Source: Hoyosella sp. YIM 151337
GTDB lineage: Bacteria; Actinomycetota; Actinomycetes; Mycobacteriales; Mycobacteriaceae
Length of the DNA stretch: 64,000 nt
Direction of reading: 5' to 3'
Assembly (NCBI RefSeq): GCF_026041215.1
Contig: NZ_JAPEIQ010000039.1
Location: forward strand, 248,001-312,000
The notes beneath the pieces were generated by a model. That model was given only the letters and a program-made list of their open reading frames with translations. It did no database searches and had not been told where the DNA came from. Of this stretch, positions 48,139 through 57,007 are shown piece after piece (within the stretch, counting starts at the first letter, position 1; the number at the start of each line of letters is the position of its first letter). The position numbers and the translations under genes are program-made.

Positions 48139-49170
48139 GTGACTCAAGCACCCGTACAGTCTGCTCAGATCAGTACAACTGACATTCTCGCCGTTGCCCG
48201 TGAGCAGGTGCTTGAGCGTGGCGAACCGCTCGGTGAAGCTCAGGTACTTGAAGTGCTGCAGCTGCCGGAAGAGCGGCTTGAAGAACTACTGCAGCTCGCA
48301 CACGACGTGCGGATGAGGTGGTGCGGACCCGAGGTCGAGGTCGAGGGCATCATCAGCCTGAAAACAGGCGGCTGTCCGGAGGATTGTCACTTCTGCTCCC
48401 AGTCCGGCCTATTCCAGTCACCAGTGCGGTCCGCGTGGATCGACATTCCCAGCCTGGTTGAGGCCGCCAAGCAGACCGCGAAAACCGGCGCGACGGAATT
48501 CTGCATCGTCGCTGCTGTGCGCGGTCCGGATGCGCGGCTCATGTCGCAGGTCAAAGCGGGCATCGAGGCGATCCGCAACGAGGTCGAAATCCACATTGCG
48601 TGTTCGCTCGGCATGCTCACGCAGGAACAAGTTGACGAACTCGCGGACATGGGTGTACATCGTTACAACCACAACCTCGAGACCGCCAAGTCGCATTTCC
48701 CGAACGTCGTGACGACGCACAGCTGGGAGGAGCGATGGGACACCCTTCGGATGGTTCGCGAGGCGGGCATGGAGGTCTGCTGTGGCGGAATCCTGGGCAT
48801 GGGAGAGAGCCTCGAACAGCGCGCTGAGTTCGCCGCCCAGCTCGCGGTGCTGGAGCCCGACGAGGTTCCCCTGAACTTCCTCAACCCGCGGCCGGGTACG
48901 CCATTCAGTGACCTCGAGGTACTTTCGCCGACTGAGGCGCTGAAGTCCATCGCCGCTTTCCGCTTGGCGCTGCCGCGCACGATCCTGCGTTTCGCCGGCG
49001 GGCGGGAAATTACACTGGGGGATCTTGGAGCTAAGCAGGGCATGCTCGGCGGCATCAACGCCGTTATCGTGGGCAACTACCTGACCACCCTTGGGCGCCC
49101 AGCGGAGTCGGACATCGATTTGCTCGGCGAGCTGGAAATGCCGATCAAGGCGCTCAACGCCACCATCTAG
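48139..49170 (+). CDS. bioB: Biotin synthase
   Basis: 343 residues, radical SAM enzyme. Cys79, Cys83 and Cys86 in [14 protein letters not shown] bind the [4Fe-4S] cluster. [15 protein letters not shown] and the C-terminal GGREITLG are typical. It inserts sulfur into dethiobiotin. GTG start after GAGGAGAG. The bsaP gene follows 10 nt later; mycobacterial BioB proteins depend on that auxiliary protein, and the same is likely here. Confidence 0.96.
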   Translation: MTQAPVQSAQISTTDILAVAREQVLERGEPLGEAQVLEVLQLPEERLEELLQLAHDVRMRWCGPEVEVEGIISLKTGGCPEDCHFCSQSGLFQSPVRSAWIDIPSLVEAAKQTAKTGATEFCIVAAVRGPDARLMSQVKAGIEAIRNEVEIHIACSLGMLTQEQVDELADMGVHRYNHNLETAKSHFPNVVTTHSWEERWDTLRMVREAGMEVCCGGILGMGESLEQRAEFAAQLAVLEPDEVPLNFLNPRPGTPFSDLEVLSPTEALKSIAAFRLALPRTILRFAGGREITLGDLGAKQGMLGGINAVIVGNYLTTLGRPAESDIDLLGELEMPIKALNATI

Positions 49171-49180
49171 GAGCGGGGGC

Positions 49181-49474
49181 GTGGTTAGCGCAAAGGTACC
49201 GGACCGGTCCCGCGGCTCGCGGGAAGTCCCCCAGCGGGACGGCGGCCCGCTGGGGGAGACCCAAACGTACAATCTCTACACGGGAAAGCTCCTCGCTGAA
49301 GGTGCGGAAATGCCGACCGCGGCCCAGTTAGGTCTCGAACCGCCGAGGTTCTGCGGCCAATGCGGGCGCCGCATGGTGGTGCAGGTGGATCCTGTCGGCT
49401 GGTGGGCGCAATGTTCTCGGCATGGCCGGGTTAACAGCGGCGCGCTGGGGTACCCCGACCAAGATCGTCGATAA
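49181..49474 (+). CDS. bsaP: Biotin synthase auxiliary protein BsaP
   Basis: 97 residues from GTG 49181, 10 nt after the bioB stop, after GGAGCGGGGG. The signature is [10 protein letters not shown] (29-38), then [18 protein letters not shown] with Cys58 and Cys61, then CSRHG with Cys78 and His81. This matches the mycobacterial protein encoded after bioB that binds an iron-sulfur cluster and is needed for BioB turnover. The four residues C-x2-C...C-x2-H could ligate the cluster. Earlier annotations call it hypothetical. Confidence 0.88.
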   Translation: MVSAKVPDRSRGSREVPQRDGGPLGETQTYNLYTGKLLAEGAEMPTAAQLGLEPPRFCGQCGRRMVVQVDPVGWWAQCSRHGRVNSGALGYPDQDRR

Positions 49475-49573
49475 GCCGGAGCCGGGGCCGTGCCCCGCTC
49501 GGCGGGTATAGTTGAATGCGCAATGTAGGCTCAATAGCGGGCATGCTCGAAACAACCCTGGTTGGGGGAGATA

Positions 49574-50017
49574 GTGACTGCAGCAGATAGTAACGATGCT
49601 CAACGTGGAGCGTCGGTTCGAGTCGCTGTTCGGGCGGACTTGGAGTACCTGCATATTTTTCGCGGGGTAGCGGAGTTGGTGTCGACCGCGGCCGGCTTCG
49701 ATTTCGACGCGACCGATGATTTGCGTCTCGCGGTTGATGAAATCGCCGCGACGCTCATAGAAATATCGGAAAAAGGCGCTGACGTGGAGTGCGAATTCAC
49801 CGAAAACGGTGAGTACCTCCATATTGAGCTACGCGCGCACGACGCGGTTGGACAGCTGCCGAAATCGACGAATTTCCGCTGGCATATCGTCAAAACGCTG
49901 GCGGACGATTTGAGCTGGGACGAGGTTCCGGTCGTTCCCGCGGCCGATTCTGGGGCGCACTCATACAAGACCGTGGTACGCATCGCGAAGCGGAAGGCGA
50001 CCACCACCGGTGGATGA
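49574..50017 (+). CDS. rsbW: Anti-sigma factor of the RsbW/UsfX type
   Basis: 147 residues from GTG 49574 after GGGGGAGA. A single histidine-kinase-like ATPase domain carries the N-box LRLAVDEIAATLIE. The later glycine-rich motifs are reduced, as in actinobacterial SigF anti-sigma factors. It should hold SigF inactive until an unphosphorylated anti-anti-sigma protein draws it away. It overlaps sigF by 8 nt, which keeps the two proteins at similar levels. The STAS protein at 56.6 kb is a possible partner. Confidence 0.88.
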   Translation: MTAADSNDAQRGASVRVAVRADLEYLHIFRGVAELVSTAAGFDFDATDDLRLAVDEIAATLIEISEKGADVECEFTENGEYLHIELRAHDAVGQLPKSTNFRWHIVKTLADDLSWDEVPVVPAADSGAHSYKTVVRIAKRKATTTGG

Positions 50018-50774
50018 GCCCAATTACAAAGAAGTACCCCATCTCATTGCCAAGCTTCGAAAACTCGGTGACAGCCGTGACGAGGCGGAAGAGTTGCGGC
50101 ACCAGATTATTCAGCAATGTATGCCGCTCTCCGAGCACATCTCTCGGCGGTTCGCTGGCCGCGGCGAGTCACTCGACGACCTTCGCCAAGTCGCGATGGT
50201 TGGCTTGATTCACGCGATCGACCGGTTCAACCCTGAAGTGGGCGACGACTTTCTGGCGTTCGCGGTACCTACCATCATGGGCGAGGTACGGCGGCATTTT
50301 CGGGACACGCGCTGGGCTGTCCGAGTGCCGCGCAGGCTGCAAGAGGTGCATCTCGCGATCGGCGACAGCACCGCGCATCTGACCCAGCGCCTCGGGCGGG
50401 AACCCACGTCCGAAGAACTCGCCGCCGAGCTTGGCATAACGGTTGCTCAGCTCGATCAGGGCCGTTTGGCGGGCAGTGCGTTCAGTGCGCAGTCTGTCGA
50501 CGCGGCGCGCGGGCATGGTGAAGATTCGCAGCCGCTCATGGATGTCGTGGGAGAACCAGATATCCAGTTTGAACAGTTCGAGAATCACGAAGCTTTGCGT
50601 GCCGCCCTTGACTCCCTTCCCGCCCGTGAACGCACCATCATTGTCATGCGGTTTTTCGGAAACAAGACGCAAGCGCAAATTGCTGAGCATCTCAATATTT
50701 CGCAAATGCACGTCTCTCGGTTGCTCGCGAAAACGCTCACCCAGCTGCGCGGGCGGGTCGACGGAGAGCTCTGA
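50010..50774 (+). CDS. sigF: RNA polymerase sigma factor SigF (sigma-B/F/G group)
   Basis: 254 residues. Region 2 (about 35-105) has DDLRQVAMVGLIHAIDRFNP, region 3 (about 115-175) RVPRRLQEVHLAIG, and region 4 (about 195-250) LPARERTIIVMRFFGNKTQ with helix ISQMHVSRLLAKTL. This is the alternative general-stress or stationary-phase sigma factor of actinobacteria. GTG start within rsbW. A SigF-type promoter (GTTT-N15-GGGTAG) follows about 30 bp after its end, before the ATP-grasp gene. Confidence 0.93.
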   Translation: MDEPNYKEVPHLIAKLRKLGDSRDEAEELRHQIIQQCMPLSEHISRRFAGRGESLDDLRQVAMVGLIHAIDRFNPEVGDDFLAFAVPTIMGEVRRHFRDTRWAVRVPRRLQEVHLAIGDSTAHLTQRLGREPTSEELAAELGITVAQLDQGRLAGSAFSAQSVDAARGHGEDSQPLMDVVGEPDIQFEQFENHEALRAALDSLPARERTIIVMRFFGNKTQAQIAEHLNISQMHVSRLLAKTLTQLRGRVDGEL

Positions 50775-50804
50775 CCGCGTCGTGCACAGGTGGGCGCACT
50801 CAGT

Positions 50805-50829
50805 GTTTGCCGGTGGCTCGTCCGGGTAG
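50805..50829 (+). promoter_or_regulatory. SigF-type promoter before the ATP-grasp/CocE pair
   Basis: GTTT (50805-50808), 15-bp spacer, GGGTAG (50824-50829). This fits the actinobacterial SigF consensus GTTT-N15 to 17-GGGTAT with one mismatch. It is placed about 95 bp before the ATG at 50925, so a leader of around 90 nt is predicted. It was the only motif in the window's gene-upstream regions where I found both halves at proper spacing. Confidence 0.6.
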
Positions 50830-50924
50830 TCACGCCTCATCAGTAACTGTGCGGCTGCGTAAGTCCGGTGAACGCCACAGAATCCCGGATGCCGGTAGTC
50901 GCGTGCGACACGGAGAGGCGCAAC

Positions 50925-52274
50925 ATGTCCTTTACTGTGCTGGTACCGGGAATGACAGAGAAACAGCACCGTCTGCTCCAGCAGGTGGAGCAGACGCGCG
51001 ATGTGCAGTTTCGGCCATTGCTTGATTACGAGCGGCTTGTTGCGGTCGAGGAGATAGACTTCGGCCGGCTGCTCGACGCCGCGCGCGAGGAGATTGCCGC
51101 ATTTGACGGCAGGATCGACGCGATCATCCCGCACTGGGACTTTCCGACGAGCGTGCTCGCACCGATCCTCGCGGCTGATCTGAACTTGCGGGCGCCCACT
51201 CTTGAGAGTGTCCTTAAGTGCGAGCACAAGTACTGGAGCCGCGCGCAGCAGCGCGACAGTGTGCCCGCGTGCGCCCCTGAATTTGAGCTCATCGATCCTT
51301 TCGATGCCGAAGCCGCGGAGAAGGCGCAGATTAGCTACCCGTTCTGGCTCAAGCCGGTGAAGTCGCATTCCTCTCAGATGGGCTTCCGTGTCGGCGATCG
51401 TGACGAATTGCGTGCCGCGCTGGAAGCCGTCAAGGAAAGCATCTCTGACATCGGAGATGCTTTCGCGGTGGTTCTCGACCAAGTGAGGCTGCCAGATTCG
51501 ATCCATGAGGCATCCGCGCGCAAGTGTATCGCTGAGGAGCTTCTCACCGGCATCGAGTTCGCGATCGAGGGATGGGCGGTGCAAGGCGAAATCGGCGTGC
51601 ACGGCGTGATCGATATGACGATCGAAGCGGACTCGCATGCGATCGATTCCTTTATCTATCCCGCTACCCGCATCCCTCGAGACGTACAGGAACGGGCCAT
51701 CGCGGCCGCGAAGAAGTTCCTTTTGCACATCGAGTACATGGACGGCTGCTTCAATGCGGAGTTCATCTGGGATGAGGAGCGTGACTTGCTGCGCGTTGTC
51801 GAGTTCAACACGCGCATTTCCCAGTCGCACACCGAAATGTTCATCAACGTTGATGGCGCGCCCAATCACCTTGTTGCTCTCGATGTCGCGCAAGGCCGTG
51901 TCCCTGAGTTCCCGTACAGGCAGGGCAAGTTTGGTGTTGCGGCGCATTGCTACCTGACAACGACTGCGAAGGGAGTTGTCACCAAAGTTCCGACGTCCGG
52001 GGAGATCTACGCGGTCGCTGAGACGCTTCCCGGGACATCGGTGGATCTGGAAGTGGAGCAAGGCCAGGAATTGTCCGCAATAGCCCACCAGGATGCGTAT
52101 CGGTCGAGGCTGGCGAAGTTGAACATCGCCGCGGACGGTCCGGAGCAACTCAAACGCGTCTATGAGGCGTGCCGGTCACAGTTGCTCTTCGAAATCAAGC
52201 GCCCAGACGCGGAGGAGAAGACGGATGGAGACCATCACGAATTTCCCGTACGCGATCGAATCGACGGAGAATGA
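50925..52274 (+). CDS. ATP-grasp domain protein
   Basis: 449 residues from ATG 50925 after GGAGAGG; the longer frame is rejected. The ATP-grasp fold spans about 100-320, with FWLKPVKSHSSQMGF (nucleotide-binding strands) and FNAEFIWDEERDLLRVVEFNTR (Mg-binding acidic cluster, E and N). Such enzymes join a carboxylate to an amine or thiol through an acyl phosphate. Neither substrate can be read. The gene overlaps the CocE/NonD hydrolase by 50 nt, so the ligase and hydrolase are made together. A SigF-type promoter precedes it. Confidence 0.83.
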   Translation: MSFTVLVPGMTEKQHRLLQQVEQTRDVQFRPLLDYERLVAVEEIDFGRLLDAAREEIAAFDGRIDAIIPHWDFPTSVLAPILAADLNLRAPTLESVLKCEHKYWSRAQQRDSVPACAPEFELIDPFDAEAAEKAQISYPFWLKPVKSHSSQMGFRVGDRDELRAALEAVKESISDIGDAFAVVLDQVRLPDSIHEASARKCIAEELLTGIEFAIEGWAVQGEIGVHGVIDMTIEADSHAIDSFIYPATRIPRDVQERAIAAAKKFLLHIEYMDGCFNAEFIWDEERDLLRVVEFNTRISQSHTEMFINVDGAPNHLVALDVAQGRVPEFPYRQGKFGVAAHCYLTTTAKGVVTKVPTSGEIYAVAETLPGTSVDLEVEQGQELSAIAHQDAYRSRLAKLNIAADGPEQLKRVYEACRSQLLFEIKRPDAEEKTDGDHHEFPVRDRIDGE

Positions 52275-54282
52275 GTTCATTCCGGTGCGCGATGGCGCGC
52301 ATCTCGCGGCGCGGATCTGGAAACCCATCGACGCCGGGGACAACCCGGTCCCCGCTGTCCTCGAGTACATCCCGTACCGTAAGCGCGATGTGACCCGCGC
52401 GCGTGACGCGCTGAATCACCCTTACATCGCTGGACATGGGTACGCATGCGTTCGGGTTGACTTGCGCGGCGGCGGTGACTCTGACGGTGTTCTCCAGGAC
52501 GAGTACCTGGAGACCGAGCACAACGACGCGATCGACGCGATCGCGTGGATCGCGAAACAGCCCTGGTGCGACGGCAATGTGGGGATGATGGGCATCTCAT
52601 GGGGCGGTTTCAACAGCCTTCAGGTCGCGTCGAAACAGCCTCCCGAACTGAAAGCCATCATCAGCGCATCCGCCACGGAAGATCTGTACGTCGACAACAT
52701 GCACTATATGGGCGGCTGCCTCCTTTCCGACAACCTGTCCGAAGCGACGGTGATGTTCGCGTTCAACAGCCTGCCCCCCGACCCGGCGATAGTTGGGGAC
52801 CGTTGGCGTGACATGTGGCGGGAACGTTTGGAAGACAGCGGTTTATGGATCGACACGTGGTTGCGCCATCAGCACCGCGACGACTACTGGCGCCGCGCGT
52901 CCGTCAACGAAGACTACGGTGCCATCACCTGTCCGGTATTCGCGGTTGGTGGCTGGGCTGATGGATACACCAACGCTATTTTTCGTCTTCTGGAGCACCT
53001 CGAGGTGCCCTGTAAGGCGCTGATCGGACCGTGGGGACATAAGTATCCCCACACGGGCGTGCCCGGACCGGCGATCGGTTTTCTCGATGAGGTCGTCCGC
53101 TGGTGGGATTTTTGGCTGAAAGGCATCGACAACGGCCTCGACAAAGAGCCCGCGATGCGAGTGTGGATGCAAGAAGCTGTTCCCCCGCGCTCCGCGTACG
53201 AGGAACGCCCCGGTCGCTGGGTGGCTGAGGACGCATGGCCCGCTGATCGCATCACCACGGCACGGTTCGAACTGAGCGACGGCGCACTACTCGGTATGGA
53301 CGGCTGCACCGAATCGGCTGGCCGCCGCGCCCATGTTGCGCGCCACCACGTGAAGTCTCCGCTCAGCGTGGGTATGTTCGCCGGCAAATGGGCCTCATAC
53401 TCGGCACCCCCCGATTTGCCGTCCGACCAGCGTGAGGAAGACGGCGGAGCGCTGGTCTACGAAACGGGAGTGCTCACAGAACAGGTGGAAATCCTCGGGC
53501 TGCCGAAGCTGCGCCTCTCCGTGTGCTCAGACAAGCCCGTCGCAATGGTGGCGGTGCGCTTGTCGGATGTGGCGCCGAGTGGGGAGGCCACGCGGGTAAC
53601 CTACGGTCTGCTCAATCTCACGCACCGAGACGGTAGTGCCGCCCCGCAGCCGCTGGAACCGGGACGCTTGTACCACGTCGAAGTGCCGTTGAATGGTGTG
53701 GCCCAGACCTTTCCTGCCGGACATAAGATTCGGCTGGCGATCTCGAGTTCGTATTGGCCGCTCGCCTGGCCATCACCTGAGTCCGCGACGCTGTCGATCG
53801 AGCCAGCGACAAGTGAACTCACTTTGCCAGTACGGCCGCCATCGCCGCGTGATGAGACGCTGCGCCAGTTTGGGCCACCGGCGGCAGCGCCGGAACTTGA
53901 GATCACACGGCTCGAACCCCCCGAGCATCACTGGAAACTCATCCGCGACCTCGCCTCCGGTCAATCTACTCTCGAAATCGTCAACGATCAGGGCGAGTTC
54001 CGCATCGATGAAACTGACACCGTGGTTCGGCGCGCGACTACCGAGTGGTTCAGCTTCACGCACAACGACGTGGAGTCGGTGCGGGGCGAGACGCAAACTG
54101 TCCGGCGGATCTCCCGGGGCACGTGGAAAATCGAGGTCAACACTCGGACCGTGATGACATCGACCGCAGCAGACTTCTGGCTGACGGCCCAGCTAGACGC
54201 CTGGGAATTCGATAGCACGCAGGGTGACCGGCGGGTGTTTTCGAAGAATTGGGATTCGCGAATTCCACGTGATCTTGTGTAG
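52225..54282 (+). CDS. CocE/NonD family hydrolase (peptidase S15-like)
   Basis: 685 residues from ATG 52225 after GGAGGAG, starting inside the ATP-grasp gene. The alpha/beta hydrolase triad is Ser125 in MMGISWGGFN, Asp246 in GGWADGYT and His272 in GPWGHKYPH. The C-terminal jelly-roll domain (about 430-560) is that of X-Pro dipeptidyl peptidase/cocaine esterase. A further 110-residue tail is longer than in many relatives. It cleaves an ester or amide, and the link to an ATP-grasp ligase suggests the bond is one the partner forms, or that both act on one metabolite. No signal peptide. Confidence 0.88.
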   Translation: METITNFPYAIESTENEFIPVRDGAHLAARIWKPIDAGDNPVPAVLEYIPYRKRDVTRARDALNHPYIAGHGYACVRVDLRGGGDSDGVLQDEYLETEHNDAIDAIAWIAKQPWCDGNVGMMGISWGGFNSLQVASKQPPELKAIISASATEDLYVDNMHYMGGCLLSDNLSEATVMFAFNSLPPDPAIVGDRWRDMWRERLEDSGLWIDTWLRHQHRDDYWRRASVNEDYGAITCPVFAVGGWADGYTNAIFRLLEHLEVPCKALIGPWGHKYPHTGVPGPAIGFLDEVVRWWDFWLKGIDNGLDKEPAMRVWMQEAVPPRSAYEERPGRWVAEDAWPADRITTARFELSDGALLGMDGCTESAGRRAHVARHHVKSPLSVGMFAGKWASYSAPPDLPSDQREEDGGALVYETGVLTEQVEILGLPKLRLSVCSDKPVAMVAVRLSDVAPSGEATRVTYGLLNLTHRDGSAAPQPLEPGRLYHVEVPLNGVAQTFPAGHKIRLAISSSYWPLAWPSPESATLSIEPATSELTLPVRPPSPRDETLRQFGPPAAAPELEITRLEPPEHHWKLIRDLASGQSTLEIVNDQGEFRIDETDTVVRRATTEWFSFTHNDVESVRGETQTVRRISRGTWKIEVNTRTVMTSTAADFWLTAQLDAWEFDSTQGDRRVFSKNWDSRIPRDLV

Positions 54283-54361
54283 GGGGTTTCCCCGAGACCG
54301 CGAGGGGTACTCCGCGCACAGTCCACCGTCCCAGCTCGGGCGACTATGCGGAGGTGCCAGC

Positions 54362-55075
54362 GTGACCCTAGATATTGCGCGTGAGAACGCTGCTGCCGTA
54401 CCGGAGCCGCCCGGCCTGCCGGTGCGGCCGCGAGTATTCCGGCTGCCGGGTGTTTACCGGCCGCAGGAGGACAGTGTGATGCTCGCCCGCGAGTACCTGC
54501 GCAGTGGTCTCGCAGGTCGGGGATCCGTCCTCGAATTATGCTGCGGGACTGGGTATCTATCGCTAATTGCCGCCCGCAGCGGGGTGCATGCGGTGACTGC
54601 CGTCGATCTCTCCTGGCGTGCAGTGGTATCCGCTCGCGTGAATGCTGGCATGTTGCGGGCGCCCGTGCGCGTCCGGCGAGGAGACTTCGCACGCATGGAC
54701 GGCATCAGCCCGGCAAGCGTCGTGCTCGCGAACCCGCCTTACGTGCCGTGGTTCGGCAGCGATGGGTCGCGACCGTGCGCGAAATGGGACGCGGGGGCAG
54801 ACGGGCGCGCAGTGATCGACGAGTTGTGCGCGGCGGCACCGCGATTGGTGGCCTCTGGTGGATCACTGCTCATGGTGCATTCGGCCATCAGCGACACGGC
54901 ACAGTCACTCCTCGCGCTGAGTGGGTCCGGCTTCGCTCCGCGTGTCGTTGCGCGAGAGCACATCCCGTTCGGTCCGGTCATGCGGAGCCGCGCGCAGCAA
55001 CTCGCCGCGGCCGGTTACATCGAGCCCGGCCAGGACCTCGAAGAGTTAGTGGTGATCCGTGCCGACAAACTCTGA
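54362..55075 (+). CDS. HemK2/PrmC-like SAM-dependent methyltransferase
   Basis: 237 residues from GTG 54362 after GGAGGTG. SAM motif I is LELCCGTGYLSL (57-68), and NPPY at 124-127 is the catalytic motif of N-methyltransferases acting on glutamine or adenine. It is close to the HemK2/MTQ2 group, which methylates glutamine in release factors; a true prmC is expected elsewhere in the genome. It overlaps the CDGSH gene by 17 nt, hinting at a joint function. Target unknown. Confidence 0.82.
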   Translation: MTLDIARENAAAVPEPPGLPVRPRVFRLPGVYRPQEDSVMLAREYLRSGLAGRGSVLELCCGTGYLSLIAARSGVHAVTAVDLSWRAVVSARVNAGMLRAPVRVRRGDFARMDGISPASVVLANPPYVPWFGSDGSRPCAKWDAGADGRAVIDELCAAAPRLVASGGSLLMVHSAISDTAQSLLALSGSGFAPRVVAREHIPFGPVMRSRAQQLAAAGYIEPGQDLEELVVIRADKL

Positions 55076-55289
55076 CGCCGTATGCCACCTTCGCTACACC
55101 GACGATGGACCGCTGCTCGTGCCAGGGCCAGTGCGAATCGAGCTCCCAGACGGACGGATCGTGGAATCAGATCGCGTACTGGTGGCGCTGTGTCTCTGTA
55201 AACGCAGCCGGATTTATCCGCTGTGCGACACCAGCCACCGGCGCAAAGCCCGGGCCAGGCGGAGCAACAGCGCGGATAACGCAGACTGA
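55059..55289 (+). CDS. CDGSH iron-sulfur domain protein
   Basis: 76 residues from GTG 55059, overlapping the methyltransferase by 17 nt. The cluster motif is Cys45-x-Cys47-x2-Ser50-x3-Pro54-x-Cys56-Asp57-Thr58-Ser59-His60. It is a complete CDGSH pattern except that the usual glycine is threonine. Three Cys and one His hold a [2Fe-2S] cluster (mitoNEET/NEET type) for electron or cluster transfer. It converges on the haem-oxygenase-like protein 15 nt away, a plausible electron-transfer partner. Confidence 0.88.
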   Translation: MPTNSDAVCHLRYTDDGPLLVPGPVRIELPDGRIVESDRVLVALCLCKRSRIYPLCDTSHRRKARARRSNSADNAD

Positions 55290-55304
55290 GCGGTGTGCGC
55301 CTCG

Positions 55305-56381
55305 TCAGGAGGCCACCGACAGCAGGCTCGACGAGCCACGGTGCCAGTGCTGCAGCAATCTGGATGCGAAGCGGTCTTCGAGGTATTCGCTGGCGTGGAT
55401 CCCGAAGCTCACGTCCTCGGTGAGTTCCGGCTCGAAACGAAGCAGCGCGCCGACGACGTCCTTGCGCATGAGTTGTTCGTGCACGGCGTCAGCCTCGATG
55501 TGCTCGCGATAAAACTCAACGCATGCCTCAGGGGCTTCTAGCCTAGAGAGCGCATCGACCATCACTTTCGCGGACGGGCCGGTAGTGATCTCAGCTGCCG
55601 CGAACATTCCCACCAGGGCACCGCGGTGCGCTCGATGCAGGCCGCACAGCGACATAAGGTTCACGGTGGCGAGCGTCTCCGCAGGTACTGCGTCGAGGTA
55701 GGCGAGGTAACGGGGATTGAGCCCCGCTGCATCCATCAGGTCACGGTACAGCTGCGAGTGCATACGCGCGGCTCTGCCCCCGCCATACTCGTCGAACTCG
55801 ACAGCGACAAGCGCTGCCTTCACTTGCCCGGTCAGTCGCGGAATCACAAAGGCGTGGGGGTCCGCTTCCTTGAGGTGGTAAATCGAGCGGTGGATGAAGA
55901 ACTCGCGCAGCTGGTCCCAGGTTCCCTGGTCACGCAGATGCTGTGGCACGCCTTCGGCGTCGGTGTCAGGAGTCGTGCACAGATCCTCAAGCGTATCGAC
56001 GGGGTCGCGCTGCGGGATGCGCGTACGCAGTGAGGTGACGAACCGCTCTTCGAGCGCGGCGCGGAGCCATAGCAGTTCCGGATACCACTCCCAGCGCTGA
56101 TCAAGCTCAGCGAAGCCGCGATAATGGAGTTCGTAGCAGATAGTCAGCGCTAGCTGTACATCGTCGCCGAAGGGGTCGGACGACATTGCCTGGTCAGCGA
56201 GCGACCGCAAGTCATTGTCGCTGCGGTGGATGTTGCCGCGCGCGAACACGTCGAGCAGACCGCTGGTCACGGGTCCGCGGGCCCTGGGCAGGCGCGCGGG
56301 GGCGACGTTGAATCGATCAGGAGCACCATCCTCGACGATGCCACGCAGGGCGGCAGTGCGGTCATTCATGGGAGAGAACAT
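55305..56381 (-). CDS. Iron-containing redox enzyme (haem-oxygenase-like diiron family)
   Basis: 358 residues, all-helical. Carboxylate and histidine clusters on three helices, in KEADPHAF, AVEFDEYGGGRAARMH and REHIEADAVHEQ, are in the pattern of haem-oxygenase-like diiron oxidases. Relatives oxidise or cleave small substrates with O2. The substrate here is unknown. An internal ATG at 56369 is an alternative start. It faces the methyltransferase-CDGSH pair; I recall these three families neighbouring each other in other actinobacteria. Confidence 0.82.
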   Translation of the reverse strand: MFSPMNDRTAALRGIVEDGAPDRFNVAPARLPRARGPVTSGLLDVFARGNIHRSDNDLRSLADQAMSSDPFGDDVQLALTICYELHYRGFAELDQRWEWYPELLWLRAALEERFVTSLRTRIPQRDPVDTLEDLCTTPDTDAEGVPQHLRDQGTWDQLREFFIHRSIYHLKEADPHAFVIPRLTGQVKAALVAVEFDEYGGGRAARMHSQLYRDLMDAAGLNPRYLAYLDAVPAETLATVNLMSLCGLHRAHRGALVGMFAAAEITTGPSAKVMVDALSRLEAPEACVEFYREHIEADAVHEQLMRKDVVGALLRFEPELTEDVSFGIHASEYLEDRFASRLLQHWHRGSSSLLSVAS

Positions 56382-56588
56382 TCCCCGCTGGCCGCAAGAT
56401 TAAACCGTGCCGAGCAGCCGGTTTGCCAGGATGGGCGCCGCTGGCATAATTTCTTGCTGGGGGTTGAGCCAGCAGCCCGTATGGAGTAGAAGCGCCAGCG
56501 CGCGGCGGAGAGACCTAACCTGACAGCAGTATGCGACAGGTTCCGGTGCGCATCGTGGGCTTCTCTGCTAGCTGTTTAGGAGCTCGAC

Positions 56589-56939
56589 ATGGTCTCGCCC
56601 GCGCGTCGCTGGGGTTCAGCGTGGAGTTTGACGATTTACCCAACGGACGGGGTGCAGCCCGCTAAGACTGCGCGCGGCACATCTCTGTATGTGATCGAGC
56701 TGCGTGGCGACCTCGATGCGGCGTCCAGACAAGAGCTGGGTGTGCAGTTGCGCCGCTTACTCGATTTCGGTGTGGCCATGACTCTTGACCTGTCGTCACT
56801 GGACTTCTGCGGAGTGGCGGCGATCGAAGAGATCGCGAGCATTGCCGCCGACGCACGAGCCCGCGAGATCGAGCTAGTGATTGTCGCGCCGGAGAACATC
56901 TCCCAGTATCTGGAGCTGCGTCGGCCGACAGGAGACTGA
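56589..56939 (+). CDS. STAS-domain anti-anti-sigma factor
   Basis: 116 residues, ATG after TTAGGAGC. The STAS core starts at about 33 (LYVIELRGDLDAAS) and ends in LDLSSLDFCGVAAIEEI, where a serine in the SSLDF region is the usual phosphorylation site. The N-terminal 30 residues are poorly conserved-looking. It probably binds an RsbW-type anti-sigma factor when unphosphorylated. The rsbW-sigF pair 6 kb upstream is the nearest candidate partner. Confidence 0.82.
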   Translation: MVSPARRWGSAWSLTIYPTDGVQPAKTARGTSLYVIELRGDLDAASRQELGVQLRRLLDFGVAMTLDLSSLDFCGVAAIEEIASIAADARAREIELVIVAPENISQYLELRRPTGD

Positions 56940-57007
56940 GCACCGCAAGCTCGCGACGCGATATTGTCGTGCAGTGGGGCGGGTATGGTGGAGACGTGGA
57001 CCAGGAC

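Noticed and set aside
49504-49509. GGGTAT as a SigF autoregulatory promoter before rsbW
   Set aside because: No GTTT-like -35 lies 15-17 bp upstream; the region there is GC-only.
50169-52148. 659-codon minus-strand open frame
   Set aside because: It is antisense to sigF and the ATP-grasp gene, both of which have clear domain motifs and starts. Long antisense frames are expected at this GC content.
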